Below, piece by piece: positions 1 through 7,194 of a stretch of DNA of 64,000 nt. Both the position numbers and the translations under genes were made by a program. The notes below the pieces were generated by a model that saw only the letters and a program-made list of their open reading frames with translations, was not told the DNA's origin and ran no database searches. Every line of letters starts with the position of its first letter. Position 1 is the first letter of the stretch. The DNA comes from Rhodoferax sp. GTDB lineage: Bacteria; Pseudomonadota; Gammaproteobacteria; Burkholderiales; Burkholderiaceae_C. The stretch spans positions 1 through 64,000 of the forward strand of contig NZ_JAQTMS010000015.1 of assembly GCF_028714215.1 (NCBI RefSeq). The letters are read 5' to 3'.

Positions 1-674
1 ATTGCCACGTTTGCAAGGCTAAAGTTGCTGCTACTGAATCGGGGCGCGCGGAACTTTTTACCAGCGATGAAGAGTCTGAGCAGCCTTATGGAACACGAGT
101 ATTTGTTGGTAACTGCCCAAGCTGCGGCACCATTCTTGTTGGCGAATCAGATCAAGTCGATTTCGAGGGCATCGACGCATACGAGGATCGCTGGAGTGAC
201 ATCGTCCGCGTATACCCAAAGCCTTCAAAGTCATTTTCGAGCTGGCGTATTCCTCGCGTTGTTACCGACTCCCTAAATGAAGCAGATCGTTCTCTTCAGG
301 CTGGTGCCAATATTGCCGCATGCGTCATGCTTGGCCGTGCCTTGGAAGCGCTATGCCGCGACATTCTTGACCCCACACCTACCAAGCCGGATGCGGCGCC
401 CGCGAAGCCAAAGAAGAAGCTAATGCTTGGCGAAGGCATAAAGAAGTTGCGCGATGCGAAAATCATCGACGACCGCCTTTATGATTGGAGCCAACAACTC
501 CAAGCGTTTCGGAATCTCGCCGCACATCCCGAGGACATCAGCATTTCACGAGAAGATGCGGGAGACCTGCAAACTTTCGTAAATGCAATTGTTGAGTACG
601 TCTACGACCTTGCAGACCGCTATGAAGAATTCAAGACTCGCGCAGAAATTCGGGCTAGACGAAAAAAGTCCTAA
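1..674 (+). CDS. DUF4145-type protein with N-terminal zinc ribbon (5' truncated by window edge)
   Basis: The frame is open from base 3 to the TAA at 672-674, so the start lies left of the window; an internal ATG at 327 is in the same frame and is not the true start. The visible part begins with a CHVC pair and a CPSCG pair about 40 residues later, which looks like a zinc ribbon. It continues into a helical region with FRNLAAHPED, the arginine/histidine pattern typical of DUF4145 and HEPN-like folds, and ends in a Lys/Arg-rich tail. DUF4145 domains often occur in phage-defence and restriction proteins, but nothing here fixes a function. The family call is fairly good; the role is unknown. Confidence 0.7.
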   Translation, partial: CHVCKAKVAATESGRAELFTSDEESEQPYGTRVFVGNCPSCGTILVGESDQVDFEGIDAYEDRWSDIVRVYPKPSKSFSSWRIPRVVTDSLNEADRSLQAGANIAACVMLGRALEALCRDILDPTPTKPDAAPAKPKKKLMLGEGIKKLRDAKIIDDRLYDWSQQLQAFRNLAAHPEDISISREDAGDLQTFVNAIVEYVYDLADRYEEFKTRAEIRARRKKS

Positions 675-824
675 CACTACGTATATGGACTCCCCCACAA
701 GTGCAAGAAACTGACCGATAGTTTGGCTGTTGGGGAAGCGCCTGCAGTCGTATATCCGGCATCTATTGTGGACTCTGGTGTGGTCCGTGCCGACATGGAA
801 TCTGCGTCACCGATAGCTGTCCGG

Positions 825-1568
825 TCAGAACTGGCTGATCAGTTCGCGCAAGATCTCCGACCCATCCCGGTCGCGCACCGCCGGCGCCGCCTGTTCGGCA
901 AAGCTCAGTGCGACGACAAGGGGCATCCAGCCCGTCATAACCTCCGAATTGAGCAGGGTCAGCGAGGGGTGGCTTTCCAGCACCAGCCGTTCGATGGACT
1001 CACACGAGGGGTTCGCGCAGTGCAGCGGCGGCGAACTCACGAGGTATTCGCGACAGGATAGAGGTCGATCCGGGTGGATCGAACAGGCATCGTCTTCAAG
1101 AAACGGGCAGTCAACCCCGGCCCGGAAATAGTCCATGCCGAGCGCAGTGACGCTGCCGTCGCCCGGTTGGGTATGACGCTCGATCAGGCCGTCGGTCCCC
1201 AGCGCGGCCAGCGCGTCCGCGAAACGCTGGCGCACCTGGGTCTGGCGCGGTTCGGGCATGGCCGAAACCAGATCGCTCAAGGCGCGAGCCTCTGGCGCCG
1301 AAATCGGCACCAACTGACGGCAACAGGCCCCGCAGCCGGCGCGGCACGACACGCTCTTGCCGTGGGCCTCCAGCCGTCGGCTCGCCCGCTCCGCCATCAG
1401 GCTGCTAAGCCCCTGGACGATGGGCAGCAGCGCTTGGACGCTGATCTGGCCTGATGGGATCGTCAGTTCCAGGTGCACCGGTTCTCCGCTGAGCACGAGG
1501 ACGACCTTGCCTGTGACCAGGTCCTCCCGTTCCGGATCGCCGGCGGCAAGCCGGATGACATCTTCCAT
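825..1568 (-). CDS. YkgJ family cysteine-cluster protein
   Basis: A 247-residue protein. A central cysteine cluster (CRAGCGACCRQLVP, about residues 74-87) is followed by CPFLEDDACSIHPDRPLSCREYL and a further CANPSC. This is the arrangement of the YkgJ/UPF0153 family, predicted to bind zinc or an Fe-S cluster. The N-terminal 70 residues are specific to this protein. It is transcribed leftward, the same way as the small exported protein upstream (1629-1952), with 60 bases between them. The molecular function of the family is unknown. Confidence 0.75.
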   Translation of the reverse strand: MEDVIRLAAGDPEREDLVTGKVVLVLSGEPVHLELTIPSGQISVQALLPIVQGLSSLMAERASRRLEAHGKSVSCRAGCGACCRQLVPISAPEARALSDLVSAMPEPRQTQVRQRFADALAALGTDGLIERHTQPGDGSVTALGMDYFRAGVDCPFLEDDACSIHPDRPLSCREYLVSSPPLHCANPSCESIERLVLESHPSLTLLNSEVMTGWMPLVVALSFAEQAAPAVRDRDGSEILRELISQF

Positions 1569-1628
1569 CTCTGGACTCTACTTGAGGCGACGTGCGCGCC
1601 TTGTGATAGGCGGCGTTCGCTGGGGCGA

Positions 1629-1952
1629 TTACTTGGCGCCGGGCTTGGCTGGCAGGACGCAGACTTTTTGCGAGGCACCCCAGGAAAAGGACTGGACCTC
1701 AATCTTGCCACCGGCAGTCTTGCAGCCATCTGCGTTTGCCACAGTTCCGACCTTTTGGCCGTTCTTGACCAGTTCATACTTGAAAACGTAGTCTGTCTTG
1801 GCCTGAGGAGAGTTGTCTTGCATCTTGATCTTGGCCCGCGCGGCGGTGTCTTCAACCTTAATATCATTGGTTGGAGCCGCGTGTGCGGCAACTACCATCA
1901 CGCCCAGGTCGAAGGCAATTGCGCCGGCAGCAATCAGTACGGATTTCTTCAT
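1629..1952 (-). CDS. small exported protein of unknown function
   Basis: 107 residues. It starts MKKSVLIAAGAIAFDLGV and has an AHA-A signal-peptidase-like site near residue 26, so it is probably periplasmic with a mature length of about 80. Two cysteines (DGCKTAGG and KVCVLPA) could form one disulfide. The middle, DYVFKYELVKNGQKVGTV, looks beta-stranded. The start ATG has GGAGCGAGACAAC upstream, an acceptable ribosome binding site. No family was recognised. Confidence 0.6.
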   Translation of the reverse strand: MKKSVLIAAGAIAFDLGVMVVAAHAAPTNDIKVEDTAARAKIKMQDNSPQAKTDYVFKYELVKNGQKVGTVANADGCKTAGGKIEVQSFSWGASQKVCVLPAKPGAK

Positions 1953-2317
1953 GTTGTCTCGCTCCTTGTAACGGATGGACTTTTCAACCGCATGGAGTCA
2001 CTATTGCCGCTTGGTCAGTCATCGACAAGAGTACAAACCCTTGCCTTGGTACGACACGCAGATTGACCGGCGCACCACCACAACGCGCTGTTCAGGAGAA
2101 TGCTTTGCGGTGCGCCGCACGCAGAGCTACCCCGCGACGCACTGAATCGCTGTTTCGCCCTGTCACCAGTTGACGCACTGAATCGGTATCCAAGGCCGGC
2201 GCCGGTGCAGGCCTGGGGGCGGTCAGTTCGGAAATCTCTGTAGCCGCTTTTGTCTCTTGCCGTCATTGATGGGAATTGCCGCGTTACCCGTGGCTGACCT
2301 GAATCGGAATCACTGGT
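1953..2317. other. intergenic stretch with a 14-bp direct repeat
   Basis: No convincing gene. GACGCACTGAATCG occurs at 2136-2149 and again at 2172-2185, a 36-bp period, and a shorter CTGAATCGG recurs near 2299. The stretch ends at the duplicated HD-gene 3' end, so it may be scar sequence from earlier integrations (inference). Confidence 0.4.
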
Positions 2318-2520
2318 GGATCAGGCCAGCAGCGGCAGGCACAGCGAGGTTTCGCTGGCGTAGCTGCAGTGCGCGCATTGGAAGCGTGCCGTGAAGCGCT
2401 CGCACTTGACGCTCTGCTCGCGCCGGTGCGTCAGCGCCAGCGGACCTTCGCAATCCGGGCAGGCGCGCAGCATCGCGATGCTCACTTCCATGCCCCGCAT
2501 GATCGCGCTGTCACGGGTGG
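2318..2520 (-). pseudogene. duplicated 3' end of the HD-domain gene (copy 1)
   Basis: About 200 bp that align without gaps to 4951-5153, the 3' end of the HD gene, with about 17 mismatches (roughly 92% identity). On the minus strand it still encodes the zinc-ribbon tail (CPDCEGPLALTHRR ... ETSLCLPLLA and a stop) but has no 5' portion. The mismatches imply a diverged homologue rather than a recent tandem duplication. It marks the left edge of the toxin-antitoxin cassette. Confidence 0.85.
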
Positions 2521-2557
2521 ACATATTTGTCGTTGGCCAGCGCTTCTTCACGTAGCA

Positions 2558-2589
2558 AATGTAATTTGATGTACACTTATTTATACATT
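2558..2589 (+). promoter_or_regulatory. candidate operator/promoter of the HigBA-like pair
   Basis: AT-rich DNA directly before the toxin ATG, in contrast to its GC-rich surroundings. AATGTA at 2558-2563 and TACATT at 2584-2589 form an inverted repeat, with TGTACA between them. Type II toxin-antitoxin operons are normally repressed by their antitoxin at such sites. Assignment is by position and symmetry only. Confidence 0.4.
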
Positions 2590-2590
2590 C

Positions 2591-2926
2591 ATGACGAGGC
2601 CTATCAATTGGCGAGGAAGCTCCCTCAAGGACCTCCAAGCGTTCCCCGATGACGCAAAGCACAGAGCTGGGTATCAACTGCGCAAGGTCCAGCAGGGGGA
2701 GCAGCCTGACGAGTTCAAGCCGATGCCGGAAATCGGGGGCGGCGTGAACGAAGTCATCGTGGATACGGCTGATGGATGGTTTCGAGTGATGTATGTCGCG
2801 AAGTTCGAGGAGGCCCTGTACGTGTTGCATTCTTTTCAGAAGAAGACCAACAAGACATCGCAGGGCGACAAGGACATTGCCAAGCGCCGGTATGGCGCGG
2901 TGTTGATTGAAAGGAAGACCAAATGA
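2591..2926 (+). CDS. HigB-like toxin, phage Gp49-like (DUF891) family
   Basis: 111 residues with the RelE/HigB-type core of the Gp49-like family: WFRVMYVAKFEEALYVLHSFQKKTNKTSQGDKDIAKRRY. The segment from FQKKT through the following AKRRY is the family signature. These toxins are usually ribosome-dependent mRNA nucleases. The gene overlaps the downstream HTH gene by 4 bases (ATGA), giving toxin-first order as in higBA. It sits between two copies of the HD-gene 3' end, which suggests it arrived as a cassette. Confidence 0.85.
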   Translation: MTRPINWRGSSLKDLQAFPDDAKHRAGYQLRKVQQGEQPDEFKPMPEIGGGVNEVIVDTADGWFRVMYVAKFEEALYVLHSFQKKTNKTSQGDKDIAKRRYGAVLIERKTK

Positions 2927-3270
2927 AAACCGTGCACCTAGACGATGACCAGAAGAGTGGTCATATCACACCTGCCGACGGTAACGTGTTTGCCGATTTG
3001 GGTTTTTCACCGAAGCAAGCAAAGGTAATGTTGAAGCAAGCCGATGCGCGCATTGCCAAGTCGCAGAAATTGAAGAAGGATGCGGCAATTGCCATTGCCC
3101 AATGGATGCAATCCGAAAAACTCACCCAGGTCGCCGCGTCCGAGATTCTCGATGTCTCACGCCCGCGTGTCTCGGACCTGGTCAACGCAAAGCTCAACCG
3201 CTTTTCGTTGGATACGCTCGTCACGATGCTCTTACGTACGGGAAAAACGGTGGAGTTAGTCGTTCGCTGA
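2923..3270 (+). CDS. XRE-family antitoxin paired with the Gp49-like toxin
   Basis: 115 residues with a helix-turn-helix in the C-terminal half (LTQVAASEILDVSRPRVSDL, about residues 68-87) followed by KLNRFSLDTLVTMLLRTGKTVEL, typical of the Xre antitoxins of the HigA-2 kind that partner Gp49-like toxins. The start ATG lies inside the toxin stop (ATGA), so translation is coupled. It should neutralise the toxin and repress the operon at the AT-rich site upstream of 2591. Confidence 0.85.
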   Translation: MKTVHLDDDQKSGHITPADGNVFADLGFSPKQAKVMLKQADARIAKSQKLKKDAAIAIAQWMQSEKLTQVAASEILDVSRPRVSDLVNAKLNRFSLDTLVTMLLRTGKTVELVVR

Positions 3271-3320
3271 AGTCGTCGACTGCTGCCCGTTTTGGAACGA
3301 GCCAATTCATGGAACTGTCG

Positions 3321-3385
3321 GACTCGACGCGCCGGATCAGGCCAGCAGCGGCAGGCACAGCGAGGTTTCACTGGCGTAGCTGTAG
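3321..3385 (-). repeat. duplicated 3' end of the HD-domain gene (copy 2)
   Basis: 65 bp matching 4938-5002 with three mismatches: GACTCGACGCGC, then GGATCAGGCCAGCAGCGG, then GGCACAGCGAGGTTTC and a few more bases. It contains the HD gene stop codon and its last 14 or so codons. It separates the toxin-antitoxin cassette on its left from the Fic cassette on its right. Confidence 0.85.
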
Positions 3386-3469
3386 CGCCATCGACCTTAA
3401 CCGGTCATGCGCCGCCCTCTATGTTCTGGACCGGGCGTGGCTTTGTGGCGCGTATTTTTGGCGCGTATT

Positions 3470-3530
3470 TTGACAAATCGCGCCAATAAAGCTAATCTAT
3501 TGGCGTGAATAAGCCAGTTACGCGCCAATA
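3470..3530 (+). promoter_or_regulatory. fic promoter with overlapping palindromic operator
   Basis: TTGACA at 3470-3475, a 17-bp spacer and TAATCT at 3493-3498 form a near-consensus sigma-70 promoter. A perfect inverted repeat (CGCCAATA at 3481-3488 and TATTGGCG at 3498-3505) overlaps the -10. Further half-sites are TTGGCG near 3458 and CGCCAATA at 3523-3530, and GGCGCGTATTTT is directly repeated just upstream. Repressor binding here would block the promoter; the winged-helix N-terminus of the Fic protein is the obvious candidate (inference). Confidence 0.7.
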
Positions 3531-3541
3531 AGAGGTAAAGC

Positions 3542-4939
3542 ATGCCAAAAAAACTTCCTGACGACCTGAGCGTAAGAATAGAGGCCGAGATTGCCCGGCA
3601 CCCGGATGGAGCCGGCACCGACGAGCTTCACGTCGCGCTGGCCGACATCGTCAGTCGCCGCACCTTGCAGCGCCGCGTGGCCTCGCTTGTCGAGCAGCGG
3701 CGAATTTGCGCCGAAGGCGATGGACGCGCGATCAAGTACCGGCTTGCACCGATCATTGGCACTGCAAATATCGTCCTTGAGCCTTTGACCATGCAGGCTA
3801 GCGCCGAGGTCTACGTCCCCACCTCGCCGCAAGGCGATGACATCAAGACCTACGTCCGTCAACCCATCCAGGGCCGCAAGCCAGTGGGCTATGACCGTGC
3901 ACTGCTGGAGACGTATCGCCCCAACGAAACCTACTACCTGCCGCCGGAAATTCGCCAACACCTGCACAACATTGGCCGCTCCCCCGCTGGCGAGCGGCCG
4001 GCGGGTACCTATGCCCGGGATATTCTGGGGCGGCTGCTGATCGACCTGTCCTGGGCATCGAGCCGGCTCGAAGGCAACACCTACACCCGACTCGACACGC
4101 AGAACCTGATCGAATTGGGTCAGGCGGCCGCAGGCAAGGATCGCCGCGATGCGCAAATGATCCTAAACCACAAAGCTGCCATCGAGTTGTTGGTCGACCA
4201 GGCCGAGGACATCGGTTTCAACACCTTCACCTTCTTCAACCTGCACGCGCTGTTGTCGGAAAACCTGCTGGTCGATCCGGGCGAGAGCGGGCGGCTGCGC
4301 CGCCGCATCGTCGAGGTCAGCGGCACGGTGTTTCACCCGCTGGGCATTCCGCAGCAAATCGATGCTTATTTCCACATGACTATGGACAAGGCTACCGCAA
4401 TCGGTGATCCGTTCGAGCAGGCCTTTTTCATCATGGTCCACATCCCTTATCTGCAACCGTTCGTGGACGTGAACAAGCGCGTATCGCGGCTGGGCGCCAA
4501 CATCCCGCTGATCCAACACAATCTGTGCCCGCTATCCTTCATCGACGTTCCCGAGCAGGCCTATGTGGAAGGAACCCTTGGCGTCTATGAGCTCAAGCAG
4601 GTCGATCTGCTGCGCGACGTGTTCGTGTGGGCCTACGAGCGATCCTGCCAGCGCTACATGGCCATCCGCGAAACCGTGGCCGAGCCCGATCCCGTGCGTC
4701 TGCGTTACCGCGAGGCGCTGATCACTGTGATCAGCGAGATCGTGCGTGGCCTGAAATCTCCTGGTGCAGATGCAGTGCGCACCGTGGCGGCACCACTGGT
4801 GCCGCGAGAGGATCTGGAGCCAATCACCGAACTGGCTCTCATCGATCTGCGCAATCTGCATGAAGGCAACGTCAGCCGTTACCGCCTGCGCTTGTCCGAG
4901 TACCGTGCGTGGCAGCCCATGCAACAGGGTGGAACCTGA
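3542..4939 (+). CDS. Fic-family protein with N-terminal winged helix and altered catalytic motif
   Basis: 465 residues. The first 70 look like a winged-helix DNA-binding region (TLQRRVASLVEQRRI). The Fic domain follows, with the inhibitory motif SSRLEGN at about residue 178, which fits the (S/T)xxxE(G/N) consensus. The active-site loop reads HIPYLQPFVDVNKRVSRL at about residues 299-316. The canonical motif is HPFx(D/E)GNGRxxR, so the catalytic histidine is replaced by glutamine and GNGR by VNKR. Classical AMP transfer is therefore doubtful; a sensor or regulatory role, or other chemistry, is possible. AGAGG lies 8 bases upstream of the ATG. The stop codon abuts the duplicated HD-gene end. Confidence 0.85.
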   Translation: MPKKLPDDLSVRIEAEIARHPDGAGTDELHVALADIVSRRTLQRRVASLVEQRRICAEGDGRAIKYRLAPIIGTANIVLEPLTMQASAEVYVPTSPQGDDIKTYVRQPIQGRKPVGYDRALLETYRPNETYYLPPEIRQHLHNIGRSPAGERPAGTYARDILGRLLIDLSWASSRLEGNTYTRLDTQNLIELGQAAAGKDRRDAQMILNHKAAIELLVDQAEDIGFNTFTFFNLHALLSENLLVDPGESGRLRRRIVEVSGTVFHPLGIPQQIDAYFHMTMDKATAIGDPFEQAFFIMVHIPYLQPFVDVNKRVSRLGANIPLIQHNLCPLSFIDVPEQAYVEGTLGVYELKQVDLLRDVFVWAYERSCQRYMAIRETVAEPDPVRLRYREALITVISEIVRGLKSPGADAVRTVAAPLVPREDLEPITELALIDLRNLHEGNVSRYRLRLSEYRAWQPMQQGGT

Positions 4940-5002
4940 CTCGACGCGCTGGATCAGGCCAGCAGCGGCAGGCACAGCGAGGTTTCGCTGGCGTAGCTGC
5001 AG
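4938..5002 (-). repeat. 3' end of the intact HD gene plus flank (copy 3, reference copy)
   Basis: The intact version of the sequence duplicated at 3321-3385 and, over a longer span to 5153, at 2318-2520. All three share GGATCAGGCCAGCAGCGG, where TCA is the reverse of the HD gene stop codon. Confidence 0.8.
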
Positions 5003-5853
5003 TGAGCGCATTGGAAGCGGGCGGTGAACCGCTCGCACTTGATGCCTTGTTGGCGCCGGTGCGTCAGCGCCAGCGGACCTTCGCAATCCGGGCAGGCGCG
5101 CAACATCGCAATGCTCACTTCCATGCCCCGCGCGATGGCACCGTCGCGGGTGCGGAAGTCTTCATCCAGCACGATCGTGTGGCACTCGAAAGAGGCGATG
5201 CCCCAGCTTTCAAGCTGCTCCAGAAGATTGTCGAAAAACGCAATGGTCCGGGGCGCCTGCGCCAGGGCGAGTTTCTTTCCTGATGCGGTCAACATCGAGC
5301 GCGGGGCCACCCGGGCGTAGGTCAGTTCCCGGCTCAGCGTCTGGACCAGCGCATCGACCAGGCCGCGTCCGCGCAGGGCGGCCTTGGTAAAGAAGGCGCT
5401 CACGCCCAGAGCCCCCAGCTTTTCGAGCCGGTCCGCGTCCTGCACGATGCGGCTCGGGCCTATGCACGGGCGGTGCTCGTCGTAAAGCGCGCGCAGCGAC
5501 TCAAGCACGGACTCGATCGCTGTGCGTTCCAGGCCCACCTCGGTGAGCATCTTCTGGGCCAGCAGCGCCGCATGCTCTTCTTCCGGTATGCGGTCCTGAT
5601 GGTAGGCGCCCTCATGAAACTTGCCTGCATCGTGGTACAGCGCCACCAGCGTGGGCAGGAACGAATCGACCCCTTCCATTGCGGCGATCTTGTGGGCGAT
5701 GGCGGCCGTGCGCAGTGTGTGTTCCAGCAGGAATTGCGACGCCGCCTGACCGGCCTGCTGGTTGTAGCGCGCCTCGGCCTCAACCAGCATCTTTTCGATG
5801 CTGGCGTGCAGCCCGGGAAAGCGTGCTTCCAGCCCCTTTCGGACGTCGTTCAT
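4954..5853 (-). CDS. HD-domain phosphohydrolase-like protein with C-terminal zinc ribbon
   Basis: 299 residues from the ATG at 5853. HD motifs are visible: LLEHTLRTAAIAHKIA (first His, about residue 49), ALYHDAGKFH (His-Asp, about 73-74) and QDADRLEKLG (second Asp), as in metal-dependent phosphohydrolases and predicted HD nucleotidases. The tail holds CPDCEGPL and CAHCSYASETSLC, a probable zinc ribbon. The frame is open farther upstream, but the ATG at 5853 overlaps the stop of the epoxide hydrolase gene (ATGA), which makes it the coupled start. The substrate is unknown. This gene's 3' end is the target that has been duplicated twice to the left. Confidence 0.8.
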   Translation of the reverse strand: MNDVRKGLEARFPGLHASIEKMLVEAEARYNQQAGQAASQFLLEHTLRTAAIAHKIAAMEGVDSFLPTLVALYHDAGKFHEGAYHQDRIPEEEHAALLAQKMLTEVGLERTAIESVLESLRALYDEHRPCIGPSRIVQDADRLEKLGALGVSAFFTKAALRGRGLVDALVQTLSRELTYARVAPRSMLTASGKKLALAQAPRTIAFFDNLLEQLESWGIASFECHTIVLDEDFRTRDGAIARGMEVSIAMLRACPDCEGPLALTHRRQQGIKCERFTARFQCAHCSYASETSLCLPLLA

Positions 5854-7028
5854 GATCGGTTCCCGGTCCGGATCTTTCGAAAGCAGTCTCGCAGTTCCGT
5901 CACGAAAAGTTGGGGCTGCTCGAGGGCCGCAAAATGCCCGCCTTTGTCGGTCTCGTTCCAGTGCACGATATCGGCCAAGTGGCGCTGCGCCCAACGCCGC
6001 GACGGACGGGAAAATTCTTTCGGATAAATGGTCACACCGACCGGAAGGGCCAATGGTTGCGTCCTGAAGAAAGCCAGGCTCTCCCAATAGAGTCGCGCCG
6101 ATGAGGCGGCGGTGGCCGGCAGCCAATAGAGCATGATGTTGTCCAGCATGGCATCGCGGCTCAGGGCGCTCTCGGGCTCGCCGCGGTTGTCGGTCCAGGC
6201 ATAAAACTTCTCGTAGATCCAGGCGGCCTGTCCGGCCGGTGAGTCGGTCAGGCCATAGCCCAGCGTCTGCGGCCGCGTGCGCTGCTGCTTGGCGTAGCCC
6301 GAGTCGCTGCTTCGATAGAACTTCATCGCCGCAACCGATGCCTGCTCGGCCTCGCTGAGTTCTGCCAGATCGGTCTTGTCCGGATAGATCAGCGGCATGT
6401 TGAGATGCACGCCGGCGCATTCAGGCGGCGCCAGCATGCCGATGGCGGTGGTCACCGCGGCGCCCCAATCGCCGCCCTGGGCAAAGTAGCGCTGGTAGCC
6501 CAGGCGCTTCATCAAGCTGATCCAGGCGGCGGCGATTCGTTCGACGCCCCAGCCGGTGCCGGTGGGCTTGTCCGAAAAACCGAAACCGGGCAGCGACGGA
6601 ATCACCAGGTGGAAGGCATCGGCGCCGTCGCCGCCATGGGCGGCCGGGTCCGTCAGCGGACCGATCACGTCGAGAAACTCGACCACCGACCCGGGCCAGC
6701 CGTGCGTGAGGAGAAGCGGCAGGGCATTGGGCTCACGCGAGCGGATGTGCAGAAAATGGATGCGCAAGCCGTCGATGTTGGTGCGGTACTGGCCCAGCGC
6801 GTTGAGGCGTGCCTCGCAGCGTCGCCAGTCGTAGTCGCGCGCCCAATACTCGCACAGCGCCTTGATCCGCTCCAGCGGCACGCCCTGGCTCCAGTCGGCT
6901 ACGGTTTCGCGCTCCGGCCAGCGCGTGTTGAGCAGCCGTGACCTAAGGTCGGACAGCGCCTCGTCGGAAACGGCCAGTTTGAATAGGTCGACCGATACGC
7001 TCGCCGGCGCGCTGATGGGTGTTTGCAA
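5850..7028 (-). CDS. epoxide hydrolase (EHN-domain, microsomal type)
   Basis: 392 residues. The N-terminal EHN region (SDLRSRLLNTRWPE ... WRRCEARLNALGQYRTNIDGLRIHFLH) precedes an alpha/beta-hydrolase fold with the oxyanion motif HGWPGSVVEF (about residue 110), the nucleophile motif GGDWGA (Asp, about 180) and a late GGHFAALEQP histidine. These enzymes open epoxides to diols. It is divergent from bcrC across 166 bp and translationally coupled to the HD gene. A link to aromatic epoxides is tempting next to the benzoyl-CoA genes, but it is inference. Confidence 0.9.
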   Translation of the reverse strand: MQTPISAPASVSVDLFKLAVSDEALSDLRSRLLNTRWPERETVADWSQGVPLERIKALCEYWARDYDWRRCEARLNALGQYRTNIDGLRIHFLHIRSREPNALPLLLTHGWPGSVVEFLDVIGPLTDPAAHGGDGADAFHLVIPSLPGFGFSDKPTGTGWGVERIAAAWISLMKRLGYQRYFAQGGDWGAAVTTAIGMLAPPECAGVHLNMPLIYPDKTDLAELSEAEQASVAAMKFYRSSDSGYAKQQRTRPQTLGYGLTDSPAGQAAWIYEKFYAWTDNRGEPESALSRDAMLDNIMLYWLPATAASSARLYWESLAFFRTQPLALPVGVTIYPKEFSRPSRRWAQRHLADIVHWNETDKGGHFAALEQPQLFVTELRDCFRKIRTGNRS

Positions 7029-7107
7029 ATTGTTCTCCGCGACTGATTTGTGAGTTGTACCCGAATCCCGACCCGGTCTTTGGCCTTATTGAAAAAAAGG
7101 TTTTTGA

Positions 7108-7144
7108 GCAATACTGGTAATCGGGTACTATTATGCAATAATGG
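7108..7144 (+). promoter_or_regulatory. candidate BoxR/BzdR-type operator before bcrC
   Basis: ACTATTATGCA at 7127-7137 is the reverse complement of TGCATAATAGT, an 11-bp string present in the boxC promoter (inside 42628-42641). It forms part of ATTAT-GCA-ATAAT (7130-7142), a perfect 5-bp inverted repeat. GCAATACTGG at 7108-7117 and GCAATAATGG at 7135-7144 form a near-exact direct repeat 27 bp apart. BzdR-family regulators are known to recognise TGCA-containing repeats. Confidence 0.55.
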
Positions 7145-7194
7145 CTCGCAGGCGCAAATCGATCCAGTAGCAAGACACCAACCGGGGAGCACCC

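Noticed and set aside
2015..2266. Open frame of 83 codons on the minus strand
   Set aside because: Arg/Ser-rich composition without recognisable motif, overlapping repeat-rich intergenic DNA and lacking a ribosome binding site.
2321..2830. 169-codon minus-strand frame ending in the zinc-ribbon tail
   Set aside because: Only the last 65 or so codons match the HD gene; the rest is antisense to the toxin gene, so it is a gene-end fragment and not a gene.
5850..7028. Haloalkane dehalogenase instead of epoxide hydrolase
   Set aside because: The N-terminal EHN region and HGWPGS/GGDWGA motifs favour the epoxide hydrolase branch.
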